Of a stretch of 64,000 nucleotides of DNA, positions 44,985 to 55,175 are shown one piece after another. This DNA is from Candidatus Nitrosocosmicus agrestis (GTDB lineage: Archaea; Thermoproteota; Nitrososphaeria; Nitrososphaerales; Nitrososphaeraceae). The position numbers and the translations under genes are program-made. Under the pieces are notes generated by a model. The model did not search any database and was not told the origin of the DNA. It saw only the letters and a program-made list of their open reading frames with translations. The stretch covers positions 36,034 to 100,033 of the forward strand of contig NZ_VUYS01000014.1 of the NCBI RefSeq assembly GCF_008389435.1, written 5' to 3'. The stretch's first letter is position 1. Each line of letters starts with the position of its first letter.

Positions 44985-45230
44985 ATGTCGAAAACTTGCC
45001 TAAGGTGTAATAAATCATATAATGAGGAAGAGGTTGAAGATGAAAATTCACAAAAATATCCATCATGTCCAGAATGTTGGAAGGAATGGACAACTTATGC
45101 AGTTATGGTAATGAATGAAATGAGACTTGATATGTCACTACCTGAACATAGAAAAGCATTAAGAAAGTATGAGAGAGGGTTTTTTGACAAAACCATGGGA
45201 GAAATCGAGAAAAACCCTGAAAACAAATAG
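44985..45230 (+). CDS. Zinc-ribbon protein with YggX-like C-terminal half
   Basis: 81 residues from ATG 44985. Cys pairs CLRC near 5 and CPEC near 30 form a rubredoxin/zinc-ribbon knuckle; then KEWTTYAVMVMNEMRLDMSLPEHRKALRKYE resembles the C-terminal helix bundle of YggX (Fe2+-trafficking/oxidative-damage protein). Small cytoplasmic protein; a role in iron or redox handling is only suggested by that similarity. Confidence 0.65.
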   Translation: MSKTCLRCNKSYNEEEVEDENSQKYPSCPECWKEWTTYAVMVMNEMRLDMSLPEHRKALRKYERGFFDKTMGEIEKNPENK

Positions 45231-45251
45231 CGAAACCAAAACTATTTGATC

Positions 45252-45716
45252 TTACCTCATCAAGTCTTTAGGAATCAGTGCTAGAAGATCATCTGGAGCG
45301 GGAGTATTAAGAATCATTTCAAACACACAGTTTTTCAACTTTGTTTGATTATCATCAGACATACCTTCTAATTTACTTGACAGTTTGTTGATAATATCCT
45401 TGTTAAAATTTTCCATGACAGCAGGATTGATAGAAAGCATCAAAAGGTAACGGTACAAGAGTTCATTAATCTTACCATTTGGCATTGCAACTAAATTTGA
45501 CAACCACGAATCAATCAAATTATTTAAGGATGTTTCATCAATTTTTGGATAATTCATAATGATATTTAAAACTATTTCATTTTTTTCTTCATCATCAAAT
45601 GACAAGAACTCATCCATTCTGTTTTTCATTATTGAAGTTCTTAGTCCAAAGGGAAGTTTTGATAATATATTTAGTATGCTTTCTACAAATTGCGAAGATT
45701 CGTTGTTAGACTTCAC
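45252..45716 (-). CDS. Hypothetical alpha-helical protein
   Basis: 154 residues, almost all helix by pattern (SILNILSKLPFGLRTSIMK, NEIVLNIIMNYPKIDE, SLNNLIDSWLSNLVAMP). No motif recognised; possibly a repeat of helical pairs. Convergent with the YggX-like gene and divergent from purA. Probably lineage-specific. Confidence 0.6.
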   Translation of the reverse strand: MKSNNESSQFVESILNILSKLPFGLRTSIMKNRMDEFLSFDDEEKNEIVLNIIMNYPKIDETSLNNLIDSWLSNLVAMPNGKINELLYRYLLMLSINPAVMENFNKDIINKLSSKLEGMSDDNQTKLKNCVFEMILNTPAPDDLLALIPKDLMR

Positions 45717-45808
45717 GAGAAAGTGAACGAACCATCTTTATTTTTGTCTTTCCAGATTTTCATATGAGGTATTAGAATTAAATAATCATACTCTGTTCAC
45801 TAAATACC

Positions 45809-46822
45809 ATGCCATGCTTAGTAACTGTTGGGGGGTTTTATGGAGATGAGGGGAAGGGCAAGATAGTAGCCTACCTTTCAATAAAAGATAACATTGATTT
45901 AGCTGCCAGAGGCGGTGCTGGACCAAATGCCGGACACACCTTTGTTCAAAACGGAAAAGAATTCAAAGTCAGAATGCTACCTAGTGCTGTTTTAAACAGT
46001 GGGTCAAGACTTCTTATAGGTGCAGGAGTGCTTGTTGACCCTGTCGTCTTGCTAAAGGAGATAGAAACCTTCAAATCCACAGATAGAACTTTTATTGATT
46101 TTCAGTGTGGTATCATAGATAAAGAACATCAGGAAGATGATAAGAACAACCAGTATCTTAAAAAAACTATAGGTACTACCGGTAGTGGTACAGGACCAGC
46201 CAATGCCGAAAGAGCCCTTAGAAAACTTAAACTTGCCAAGGATGTTCCAGAAATCGCACTTTATCTCGAAGACGTAAGTAACTCTATTAACCATTCTATT
46301 GATAATGGTGAAAACGTTTTGATCGAAGGAACACAAGGTACCTTCTTATCGCTATTTCATGGTACATATCCTTACGTAACCTCTAAAGACGTTACTGCGT
46401 CTGCAATATGCTCAGACGTTGGAGTAGGTCCAAAAAAGATAGATGAAGTACTGGTAGTTTTCAAATCTTATGTTACCAGAGTAGGAGAAGGTCCCCTCAG
46501 TTTTGAAATGAGTGAAGACGAAGTTAAAGCAAAAAATTGGCTTGAATTTGGAAGTGTAACAGGTAGACAAAGGAGGGCAGCACCATTTGATTTTGATTTA
46601 GCAAGAAAGGCAATTCAAGTTAATAGCGCCAGTCAAATAGCCTTGACCAAACTAGACGTGGTTTTTCCTAAATGCAAAGGACTAAAAAATTTTTCAGATT
46701 TGCCTGCTGAGGCCAAAGACTTTGTAAACAAGATTGAGTCAGAGACAGGACTTCCTGTAACTCTAATTGGAACTGGAGCAGAAATCATGGATACCATAGA
46801 CAGAAGAAATTCAACAAAATAA
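45809..46822 (+). CDS. purA: Adenylosuccinate synthetase, archaeal short form
   Basis: 337 residues, shorter than the ~430-residue bacterial/eukaryal enzyme as in many archaea. GDEGKGKI near 9 (P-loop, catalytic Asp-His pair), GGAGPNAGHT near 33, IGTTGSGTGPANAER near 119, and TGRQRRAAPFD near 250. First committed step from IMP to AMP. Its GMP-branch counterparts guaB and guaA are also in this window. Confidence 0.95.
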   Translation: MPCLVTVGGFYGDEGKGKIVAYLSIKDNIDLAARGGAGPNAGHTFVQNGKEFKVRMLPSAVLNSGSRLLIGAGVLVDPVVLLKEIETFKSTDRTFIDFQCGIIDKEHQEDDKNNQYLKKTIGTTGSGTGPANAERALRKLKLAKDVPEIALYLEDVSNSINHSIDNGENVLIEGTQGTFLSLFHGTYPYVTSKDVTASAICSDVGVGPKKIDEVLVVFKSYVTRVGEGPLSFEMSEDEVKAKNWLEFGSVTGRQRRAAPFDFDLARKAIQVNSASQIALTKLDVVFPKCKGLKNFSDLPAEAKDFVNKIESETGLPVTLIGTGAEIMDTIDRRNSTK

Positions 46823-46975
46823 TAATTTTTTTCAAGGTGGAAAGTACTATGCTATAAAATTAGAAGATCAAACTCAGACTGGATTTACTAAAAAAATTTA
46901 AGAGCTCATTCTACTCTCCTTTGATATGTTTATCAATTAAGAACGTTTAATTACTATAATTTTTTAAATCAAAAT

Positions 46976-47299
46976 ATTAAAAAGAAATCTAAAAACAAGA
47001 AGAGGAGGCTTGAAGCTTTAAATGAATTTACAGAAGACGAAGTAGATTTTTTTGTAAATACAATCAAGGATGTAAAACCATATCCAAAGTTAAGGGACCT
47101 AAGAAGCTTGCTAGCACCTAAACTCTCTTTATCTAAAATAAATGCAATACTAAAATTTTTGGAAAGGTCAAAAAGAATTATTGTAGACTTGGATGGAAAT
47201 ATCGTGTGGTTTAAGGAGAATAACATTGATCAGGAATATCAACTACACCAAGTGGCCGATTTTTCTAAAGATTTTACTGATCGTTATGGAAATTTATAA
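46976..47299 (+). CDS. Hypothetical protein, non-standard start likely
   Basis: 107 residues if an ATT at 46976 initiates; a TTG at 47108 would give only 63. The upstream half is clearly coding (KKRRLEALNEFTEDEVDFFV near 10-30), so the short form is improbable. No ATG, GTG or TTG precedes it in frame. A TATA-like TTACTATAAT lies about 20 nt ahead of the ATT. A helical N-half and a LSKINAILKFLERSKRIIVD helix-turn-helix-like C-half suggest DNA binding. Conserved or not is unknown. Confidence 0.55.
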   Translation: MKKKSKNKKRRLEALNEFTEDEVDFFVNTIKDVKPYPKLRDLRSLLAPKLSLSKINAILKFLERSKRIIVDLDGNIVWFKENNIDQEYQLHQVADFSKDFTDRYGNL

Positions 47300-47358
47300 T
47301 GTCTCAACTGCAATTTTATAAATATTTAAATCACGTATATGTGTAATTCAAATTAAAC

Positions 47359-48438
47359 ATGGTAGATTTTTTTAAATCCAAGCGAAATAGAAGGATCACT
47401 CCAGACGGTGAACCCCTAGAAGATGTTGGAGGTGGTGGAGGTTTTGGTTTCTCAAGCCCACTGAAGATAGCTATTCCTGCAATAATTGCCGTTATTATTA
47501 TTTTTGTAGTTTTGACTTCAAGTCTCAAGATTGTAGAGGCCGGTAATCGAGGTGTTTTGCTAAAGTTTGGGGCAGTTGATACATCCGTTTCATTGAGTGA
47601 AGGTCTTCATTTTGTGTTACCTTTTAGAGATTCGATTGTACCTATGGAAGTAAGAACCCAAAAAATAGTTGAAAGTACAACATCTGCTTCAAAAGACCTT
47701 CAGAATGTTGCGACGGAAGTTGCTTTGAATTATCGTATAAATCCTGATACGGTTCCAATTCTGTACAAGGAAATTGGACTGGATTATTCTAACAGGGTTA
47801 TAGTTCCCACAATTCAGGAATCAGTAAAGCAGGTCACTGCTCGTTACAATGCAGAGGAGCTGATCACAAAAAGAGATCAAGTCAAATCAGAGATCGAAGA
47901 ACAAATTGAAGCAAGGTTAACCCCATATAACATAATTATGGATACGATATCTATTACCGATTTCCAATTTTCTGACCAGTTCGTTCAGGCTGTAGAGGCC
48001 AAGGTTCAAGCCGAGCAACGCGCACTTCAGGCTCAAAATGAACTTCGTAGAATACAAATTGAAGCACAACAGACTGAAGCCAAAGCTTTGGGTGACCAGA
48101 AAGCTAATATCGCATCTGCTGAGGGTCAGCGTCAAGCCAACATATTAAAGGCTCAAGGTGAATCCGAAGCTATCAAGATAATAGACACACAGCTCAGAAA
48201 CAGCACCGAATATCTTAATTGGCTACAAGCACAAAGATGGGATGGCAAATTACCACTAGTCACAGGTAGCAGTGGTGGTGCCGGAGCAAATAACTTGGGA
48301 GCTATCCCATTCATAGAAATCCCTCTAGGTGGTTCAACTTCAAATTCAGAATCGCCAGCAAGGACGACGAATACTCCTCCTTCAAACAGCTCAACACTTC
48401 CGTCAGGTCAGGCCCCTCCTCTTCCCACAACATCTTAG
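47359..48438 (+). CDS. SPFH/Band 7 (prohibitin-like) membrane protein
   Basis: 359 residues. One N-terminal membrane helix (AIPAIIAVIIIFVVLTSS near 36-53), SPFH domain at about 55-230 (EAGNRGVLLKFGAVD start), a coiled-coil Ala/Gln/Glu-rich region (about 215-270) and a Ser/Pro/Thr-rich C-terminus. It should form ring or raft scaffolds on the membrane. Codon use normal; no protease partner (NfeD/HflC) nearby. Confidence 0.9.
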   Translation: MVDFFKSKRNRRITPDGEPLEDVGGGGGFGFSSPLKIAIPAIIAVIIIFVVLTSSLKIVEAGNRGVLLKFGAVDTSVSLSEGLHFVLPFRDSIVPMEVRTQKIVESTTSASKDLQNVATEVALNYRINPDTVPILYKEIGLDYSNRVIVPTIQESVKQVTARYNAEELITKRDQVKSEIEEQIEARLTPYNIIMDTISITDFQFSDQFVQAVEAKVQAEQRALQAQNELRRIQIEAQQTEAKALGDQKANIASAEGQRQANILKAQGESEAIKIIDTQLRNSTEYLNWLQAQRWDGKLPLVTGSSGGAGANNLGAIPFIEIPLGGSTSNSESPARTTNTPPSNSSTLPSGQAPPLPTTS

Positions 48439-48655
48439 CAAAAGTCAAAATCCAATTGAAAGGAATATAGTACATTCCATCCTTTTTTTAAGATTATTAA
48501 CTGACATTGAGATAAGGTTACTTTCGAGTCTTTTACAGAATTGTATTAAAAGAGTATTTAATTTAATTTATAAATAGACTTTCGTATGCAGATTGGTTGA
48601 TCAAAGGAAATGAAAACGCTTATAATCCTATGAATCGATATGGATAAAGGTAATA

Positions 48656-50092
48656 TTGTACTTCAAAGAAGGTCTCACCTTTGATGACGTCCTGCTAGTT
48701 CCTAAGAAATCTCCTATAGTTTCCAGATCGCAAACCAACTTAAAGACAAGGTTGTCATCAAACGTGTATTTGAATATTCCTATCATTAGCGCGAATATGG
48801 ATTCAGTAACAGAATCAAGGATGGCAATTGCCTTGGCTAGAGAAGGCGGAATAGGAATAATCCACAGGTTCATGACCATACAGGAGCAAGTAGAACAAGT
48901 ATTAAAAGTCAAGAGAAGTGAATCAGTAGTAATAGAACAACCTTATACAATTAGTCCAGACAGTAAGATTAAAGAGGCTAACAGCATCATGGCTGCAAAC
49001 GGAATTTCTGGTCTGCTAGTTAAAGATCATAATAACAAATTATGCGGGATACTCACAAGAAGAGATACAGTATTTGAAAGGAATCCCGATACCAGAGTGT
49101 CTGACTTGATGACAAAAGACGTTGTTTCTGCCAAAATTGGTACTAATATTGAGCAAGCAAAAGAAATACTTCATAAGCACAAGATCGAAAAATTACCTGT
49201 AATAAACGAAGCAGGAGAGATTCATGGTCTTATTACGGGTAAGGACATTTTGAAAATGGAAGAGTTTCCAAATGCCTCAAAGGATAAGAAAGGACGATTG
49301 CTAGTCGGTGCTGCGGTCGGAGTTAAAGGAGATTATCTAGAAAGAACAGAGGCTTTGTTAAGCAATGGAGCTGACATAATTGTAGTCGATATTGCACATG
49401 GTCACAGCGACAATGCATTAAACACAGTTAAATTAATCAAGAAGGCATTTCCAACATGCGAACTTGTAGCTGGAAACGTGGCGACAGGAAAAGGTACTGA
49501 GGACCTCATCAAGGCAGGAGTAGATGCAGTAAAAGTTGGTGTAGGTTCAGGTTCTATTTGTATAACTAGAATAGTGACTGGGTCTGGTGTTCCCCAGTTA
49601 ACCGCAGTTATAGATAGTGTAAAAATGGCAAAGAAATATGATATTCCAGTAATTTCGGACGGTGGCACCCGAACGTCAGGAGACCTGACAAAAGCATTAG
49701 CGGCGGGTTCATCATCAGTAATGGTAGGCAGTCTATTTGGAGGCACTGATGAGAGTCCAGGTAAGACTTTGGTAAAGAATGGTAAGAAGTACAAAATGTA
49801 TCGAGGTATGGCATCTTTTTATGCTGCCCTGGGTAGAAAATACAGAGAAAATGCAGAATCTCCTAGTGAAGATGAAGACCTGAATGATTATGTTCCCGAA
49901 GGAGTTGAGGCCATGGTACCTTATAAGGGAAGTGTTATCGACATCATTAGACAGTTGGTCGGAGGTTTAAGGTCGGGTTTAAGTTATTGTGGAGCAAACA
50001 CAATTGCAGAAATGCAGGAAAATGCAGAGTTTATTAAAATAACACTTGCTGGATACAAAGAGAGCCATCCACACGATGTAGATGTAATTTAG
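48656..50092 (+). CDS. guaB: Inosine-5'-monophosphate dehydrogenase
   Basis: 478 residues from TTG. Opening GLTFDDVLLVP near 6, two CBS domains at about 88-205, catalytic Cys in GVGSGSICITR near 295 and the flap region ending in the C-terminal GLRSGLSYCGA. Oxidises IMP to XMP for GuaA. The TTG is chosen because the preceding ATG at 48640 is in another frame and the family N-terminus begins here. Confidence 0.95.
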   Translation: MYFKEGLTFDDVLLVPKKSPIVSRSQTNLKTRLSSNVYLNIPIISANMDSVTESRMAIALAREGGIGIIHRFMTIQEQVEQVLKVKRSESVVIEQPYTISPDSKIKEANSIMAANGISGLLVKDHNNKLCGILTRRDTVFERNPDTRVSDLMTKDVVSAKIGTNIEQAKEILHKHKIEKLPVINEAGEIHGLITGKDILKMEEFPNASKDKKGRLLVGAAVGVKGDYLERTEALLSNGADIIVVDIAHGHSDNALNTVKLIKKAFPTCELVAGNVATGKGTEDLIKAGVDAVKVGVGSGSICITRIVTGSGVPQLTAVIDSVKMAKKYDIPVISDGGTRTSGDLTKALAAGSSSVMVGSLFGGTDESPGKTLVKNGKKYKMYRGMASFYAALGRKYRENAESPSEDEDLNDYVPEGVEAMVPYKGSVIDIIRQLVGGLRSGLSYCGANTIAEMQENAEFIKITLAGYKESHPHDVDVI

Positions 50093-50649
<557 letters not shown>

Positions 50650-51234
50650 ATGACACAAATTTTCAATATGTTTTTGCAGGGTAACAAATCAATAAATACA
50701 AAGAAAGAATTATTTAATACGCAGATTAAACCATTCTATTTGTCCATAGACGATTATGATTCCAAAAAAAAGAGGGAGTCTTCTGAAAGTCGACTGGATT
50801 TTATTCGTAACGCGCATAATGAAAAAAAAGAAGGTGAGATTAGAACTGACAGAATGGAAGATTATCTGGAAGTTATTTATGAGTTGATTCAACAAAAAGG
50901 TTATGCTACAACTGCAGACATTTCAAAGTATTTGAATGTGAGTTCCCCAAGTGTTACTAAAATGGTAAAAAAACTTGATGAAAATCAGTACCTAATTTAT
51001 GAAAAATATAGAGGTCTAAGGTTAACAATAGATGGAATTAACATTGCAAAAAACATCAGAGAAAAGCATAGTCTTTTTGCAGAATTTTTAAAGATGATCG
51101 GAGTAGAAGATGATGTAGCACACTTAGACGCTGAAGGAATTGAGCATCATTTGCATGCTCAGACTATAGAGAAGTTGGAAAACCTGATTATATTATTGAA
51201 AAAAATGAATCCAGACATTTTAAAAGAGCTATAA
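50650..51234 (+). CDS. MntR/DtxR-family metal-dependent repressor with N-terminal extension
   Basis: 194 residues. From about residue 66 it follows B. subtilis MntR closely: RMEDYLEVIYELI, then the winged-helix YATTADISKYLNVSSPSVTKMVKKLD and YEKYRGLRLT. Predicted metal ligands are all present: D71 and E74, His in KHSLFAEFL, and AEGIEHHLH. Metal (Mn2+ or Fe2+) binding would activate DNA binding. About 63 residues precede the core and are Lys/Asn-rich; the true start could be inside, e.g. near Met69, but ATG 50650 is the first. Target genes are not obvious. Confidence 0.88.
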   Translation: MTQIFNMFLQGNKSINTKKELFNTQIKPFYLSIDDYDSKKKRESSESRLDFIRNAHNEKKEGEIRTDRMEDYLEVIYELIQQKGYATTADISKYLNVSSPSVTKMVKKLDENQYLIYEKYRGLRLTIDGINIAKNIREKHSLFAEFLKMIGVEDDVAHLDAEGIEHHLHAQTIEKLENLIILLKKMNPDILKEL

Positions 51235-51263
51235 ATATTGTAAATTAAAAGAATGTATCATCC

Positions 51264-51548
51264 CTATGGGAATGGCAGATCAACGTCGATTTTTAGATAT
51301 GATATATCTACTATACCCTTGTTAAATGATTGAGAAACATCATTTAGGTTAACCATGTTCGCGCTATTGCAAAGATTCAAAAAGTCACATCTGTCGATGG
51401 CAGTTTGGTTGAAGTTATAACTAACATGATAATTAGAGGAGATAGTGGGTGACTGCACGATTGAAAGTCCAAAACTTTCAGGGCTAATGCTGAGTGTTAT
51501 AAATATCATAAAACAGCCCAAGATAATTGGAATAATCGTTCGACTCAT
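51264..51548 (-). CDS. Small secreted protein
   Basis: 94 residues with an N-terminal hydrophobic signal/anchor (IIPIILGCFMIFITLSIS near 5-22) and an outer part containing a Cys pair CDFLNLC, likely a disulfide. Not recognised. Convergent with the mntR-like gene 30 nt away. Probably real from signal and composition. Confidence 0.5.
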   Translation of the reverse strand: MSRTIIPIILGCFMIFITLSISPESFGLSIVQSPTISSNYHVSYNFNQTAIDRCDFLNLCNSANMVNLNDVSQSFNKGIVDISYLKIDVDLPFP

Positions 51549-52379
51549 ATGTATGCAAATTCTACGGAGTAAACTTATAATTGGATTTCAGCAGATAGTG
51601 CTGTTATTTTGCTCTTAATTCTTATTATAGTAAAATAGATTCAACGATTAAGGGGGTAATAAAGAATGAAAACTTCTTCGCGACCATAACTAGATAGAAT
51701 ATAACGACTATAGCAATCAAATCATAGATTGAGAATCGTTCGATATTATCGACGCTCAACATTTTGAGATTTTTTCTATCCTTTCATACAGAGCCAACAT
51801 GTCGATTTGAGACAACAGGTGTAAAAAAAGGATTTTGTTTGTAAGGTAATAAAGAAATTTTAATAAATGTATATGAATATCGTCAAAAATAATAATTTGG
51901 TATAGCAATATTCAAATGATAATAGATACGGGTGAATAAATAATGATAGTAGATGCTTCCCTGATGCATAGATGGCATTCAACGATTATAAAGTAGATAG
52001 TTTTCGGGGCCGTATTAACATGTTTGATGTGGTGTATATTAGATAATTATAAAAATTTAGTGGATGTTTTAATATTATTATCTGAATGTCTAAACATGCT
52101 TTTTTAGGTATGTTTATGGTTCATGGAAACAAAAATTTTTCTTACGGCGGTTTTTAAAATAACAGATTTTCTTATTATAATTTTGTTGGAAAAGAATATA
52201 CAATTAACAGATCAATTCAAATTTTTTTGAATAAAAATTTATTGGATTATTTTACGAATTTAAATCATCACCTAAACCTAAAAATAAACCAAAAATAAAT
52301 ATAAGAAATGCAGTTTGATTGTACAATATTAAAGATTAAATGATTGTAATATTAAGATGTAATAATCAGAGAAAATAAT
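51549..52379. other. ~830-nt intergenic region
   Basis: No gene found. A perfect 7-bp inverted repeat TAAACAT...ATGTTTA with a 12-nt spacer lies at 52091-52116. TATA-like runs precede the gene at 52380. AT content is high and no repeats longer than this were noticed. Confidence 0.45.
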
Positions 52380-53144
52380 ATGACACCCATTACAATTTGG
52401 AAACGTTGGTTGATTTACAATCTAATCGGTGAAGGTGTACATAACGTTCTCTTTGAAGATCAAATCAGAAAACTGGCAGGTCATAATTATGAAGACAATC
52501 TAAAGATTGCACTAAACAGCTTGGTTGATAGTGGGATTCTATTACGTCTAGAAACAAATAAAAAAAAGAAATTTGTAGTTAATTATGATAAATTAATCGA
52601 GGCCCAAAAAATTCTTAACGATAATAGAAATTGGAAGTTAGGTACTGAAAGAAGTAGTAACCACGAAAGCGGACGCAGTCTTTCCGAGAGTATCCATCAA
52701 TATTATTCAGAACCAGAAGGATATAGTTTTTGGTTTAATTTGGAAGAGAGTCCAAGACGGAAAAAAAGTATTTATAATTTTTACCGAAAGAAAACAGACG
52801 ATTTAGAATTTGCAGCGCAAATCATTACCCAAAGAGATTCTCGAGTTATGCATCTGGGCTCGTTAAGGCAAAATCAATCCATAATTTCGAGATTGTGGAG
52901 AGCATGTTTGATTCTTGCTAAAGATGCGGATGGAAATAATAATGCATTCATTTTACAAGATTTACAGGATAAGGAGAGAAAAGCTTGTGGCAACAATCGT
53001 CAGAGAGGAAAAATAGCCTTAGTAATATTTAAAGAGCTTGGATTTATAACTAACGTTGGCAAAAAAGGAAATTCAGTTAAATACAAAACCACAGGCAAGT
53101 TACCACCCTTCTTGTCCTTGGATAAAATTATTGAATCAGGATAA
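52380..53144 (+). CDS. Hypothetical DNA-binding-like protein, two winged-helix-like ends
   Basis: 254 residues. N-terminal ~80 residues (FEDQIRKLAGHNYEDNLKIALNSLVDSGILLRLETNKKKKFVV) and C-terminal ~90 residues (ISRLWRACLILAK... GKIALVIFKELGFITNVGKKGNSVKYK) both read as helix-turn-helix with a basic wing; the middle is polar and probably disordered. No family recognised. First gene of the esterase locus on the plus strand. Confidence 0.6.
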   Translation: MTPITIWKRWLIYNLIGEGVHNVLFEDQIRKLAGHNYEDNLKIALNSLVDSGILLRLETNKKKKFVVNYDKLIEAQKILNDNRNWKLGTERSSNHESGRSLSESIHQYYSEPEGYSFWFNLEESPRRKKSIYNFYRKKTDDLEFAAQIITQRDSRVMHLGSLRQNQSIISRLWRACLILAKDADGNNNAFILQDLQDKERKACGNNRQRGKIALVIFKELGFITNVGKKGNSVKYKTTGKLPPFLSLDKIIESG

Positions 53145-53159
53145 CAAGCAATTTCGGGT

Positions 53160-53197
53160 ATTATTCAATGAATGAATAATCGCAAACCTATTATTCA
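53160..53197. promoter_or_regulatory. Three ATTATTCA boxes, two as an inverted pair
   Basis: ATTATTCA at 53160-53167, its reverse complement TGAATAAT at 53173-53180 and a third direct copy at 53190-53197, 20 nt before the next start codon. The 8-bp arms around a 5-nt spacer look like an operator bound by a dimer. Confidence 0.55.
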
Positions 53198-53217
53198 GTG
53201 ATTAATCAATTTCTATT

Positions 53218-53766
53218 ATGGAAATATTGGATGAAAAATTACTGGCCAAACAAATATTCAAAAGATATTCGTCTAACCCTCGTGACTGGAATTTCATTAT
53301 TTCCACCAACTCAATGAAGGATGGCTTTTATGACGCCACGATATCCAGTCCAAACGAAGCTTGGCAGCTTAAAATAGACTCCATTTACAAACCTTCCCCC
53401 ATTATACTTGGTACACGACTAGATATTGATTTAAAACCAATCAAAAGAACTCTAGACGATAAATTGATCCCATTTGGCTATAGGAAGATTGATCCTCCAT
53501 TGTTTATGGACATGTTTAAGAAGCTATCAGACGATCAAGATAAAATATCTAAAAAGAATTCAGACATATTAAATAGCGAGTTTAATTCCATTTTAAACTC
53601 ATTAGAACCTACTGTCCCTACAAAAGGTAAAGACTATTTGTATGGACCTTTTCTTTATACTAATAAAAATCTATTAGGGAAAAGCAAGTATGAGAACACG
53701 GTATCAGACAAATTATCTCAAAATATAAGAAGAAAGATAAAAGAAAGATATCCAGGTTATGGATGA
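53218..53766 (+). CDS. Hypothetical protein
   Basis: 182 residues. No motif recognised. A mixed alpha/beta start (NFIISTNSMKDGFYDATISSP) and a basic C-terminus (QNIRRKIKERYPGYG). Starts 73 nt after the previous gene, just past an operator-like box, and ends 4 nt before the esterase gene, so it is likely coexpressed with it. Confidence 0.6.
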   Translation: MEILDEKLLAKQIFKRYSSNPRDWNFIISTNSMKDGFYDATISSPNEAWQLKIDSIYKPSPIILGTRLDIDLKPIKRTLDDKLIPFGYRKIDPPLFMDMFKKLSDDQDKISKKNSDILNSEFNSILNSLEPTVPTKGKDYLYGPFLYTNKNLLGKSKYENTVSDKLSQNIRRKIKERYPGYG

Positions 53767-53770
53767 ATAA

Positions 53771-54760
53771 TTGAATGGCAAGATAGACTATTTATCATTT
53801 AAGAGTGAAATTTTACAGGATAACCCGCTAGGTGATCCCAGTGTAAGAGATTTGATCGTTTATATTCCTCCAGGCTATGAACCACAATCTAATTTAAAGT
53901 ACCCCGCAGTTATTTTATTACCTGCATTTGGCAATGACAATTACTCATCACTTAAGCATGATCCATTTTCCTATTCAATAATTGAAAGACTGGAAATGCT
54001 CTCTGAAGGACAAAAATGTGGGAATATGATCTTAATAGTTGTAAATTGCTTTAATAGACTAGGTGGCAGTCAGTATATTAATTCCCCAGCAATTGGAAAT
54101 TATGAAGACTATCTCATTAAAGAAATCATTCCATTTATTGATAAAGAATTCAACATTTCAAAAAAAGCCATCATGGGAAAATCATCAGGAGGTTATGGTG
54201 CACTGGTTCTGGGAATGAGGCACCCAGACTTATTTAACGCTGTGGCAGCCCATTCATTTGATTCTGGCTTTGAATATTGCTACATTCCGGATTTTCCAGC
54301 AGCTATCAGAACTTTAGGTAAATATGATAAACCATCAAAATGGCTCGAAGAATTTTGGAATGCAGAAGAAAAACGCACAAAAGACGATTATGCTACACTT
54401 AATATTTTGTCAATGTCAGCTCACTATTCTCCGAGCTTATCTTCAAATGATCTTAGCATAGATCTACCTTTTGATACTATATCAGGTAATTTCAGAATCA
54501 ATGTCTGGGAAAGATGGAAACAAAATGATCCCATTAATATGCTAGACGAATTATCAGAAAACCTTAAAAAAATTGGTTACTTATATCTAGACTGCGGAGC
54601 AAATGATGAGTTCAACCTAAATATTGGTACCAAAAGTTTTAGTCAAAAATGTCATAGTCTGGGAATAAAACATGAATATTTGGTATTTCATGGAGGGCAC
54701 TTTAATACAAATTACCGTTTTAGTATTTCATTGCCAAAAATTTATAATGTATTAAAGTAG
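53771..54760 (+). CDS. Alpha/beta-hydrolase, esterase D / S-formylglutathione hydrolase-like
   Basis: 329 residues from TTG. Nucleophile elbow GKSSGGYGAL near 137 (Ser of GxSxG), DCGANDEFN region and FHGGHFNTNYR near 315 with the His. Opening VYIPPGYEPQ and the following YPAVILLPAFG (oxyanion side) are typical of the esterase-D family. No signal peptide; cytoplasmic ester hydrolysis, substrate unknown. Last gene of the trio at 52380-54760. Confidence 0.85.
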   Translation: MNGKIDYLSFKSEILQDNPLGDPSVRDLIVYIPPGYEPQSNLKYPAVILLPAFGNDNYSSLKHDPFSYSIIERLEMLSEGQKCGNMILIVVNCFNRLGGSQYINSPAIGNYEDYLIKEIIPFIDKEFNISKKAIMGKSSGGYGALVLGMRHPDLFNAVAAHSFDSGFEYCYIPDFPAAIRTLGKYDKPSKWLEEFWNAEEKRTKDDYATLNILSMSAHYSPSLSSNDLSIDLPFDTISGNFRINVWERWKQNDPINMLDELSENLKKIGYLYLDCGANDEFNLNIGTKSFSQKCHSLGIKHEYLVFHGGHFNTNYRFSISLPKIYNVLK

Positions 54761-55175
54761 TCTTTAGGTATTAATTTTTTTATAGGTAATTCGCAAAATA
54801 GATAGACATGTACTTTTACATAGTAAAGTATTATTCAACCAAGCATAATCATTAATATATCTAATGAAAGGAAAACAAGTTAATTTGATTTTGTATGCAA
54901 ATTATAGTTAATAACACATATAGATGCGATTATATGTATCGATTCAAGATACTGTGGCTTTATGCGTTAATTGGCACTTTGAATTAGGAATTTTTGTAAT
55001 TGTAGATTAATCGAACCTTTAATTTATTACACCACTTCAAACCGCTGAATCAGAACCTCATTAACTTATTTGCTCTAAATTAAAAAAATGTAAGTGTGGA
55101 TGCTATAAAATGTGAAAAATTTCTGTCTGTAATTTGATAGACACGGTTTTATGGGTTTAGATTCAATGATTTATT
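54761..55175. other. Intergenic region, convergent gene ends
   Basis: About 415 nt between the stops of the esterase and ilvE genes. AT-rich; I see no gene, RNA fold or long repeat in it. Confidence 0.5.
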
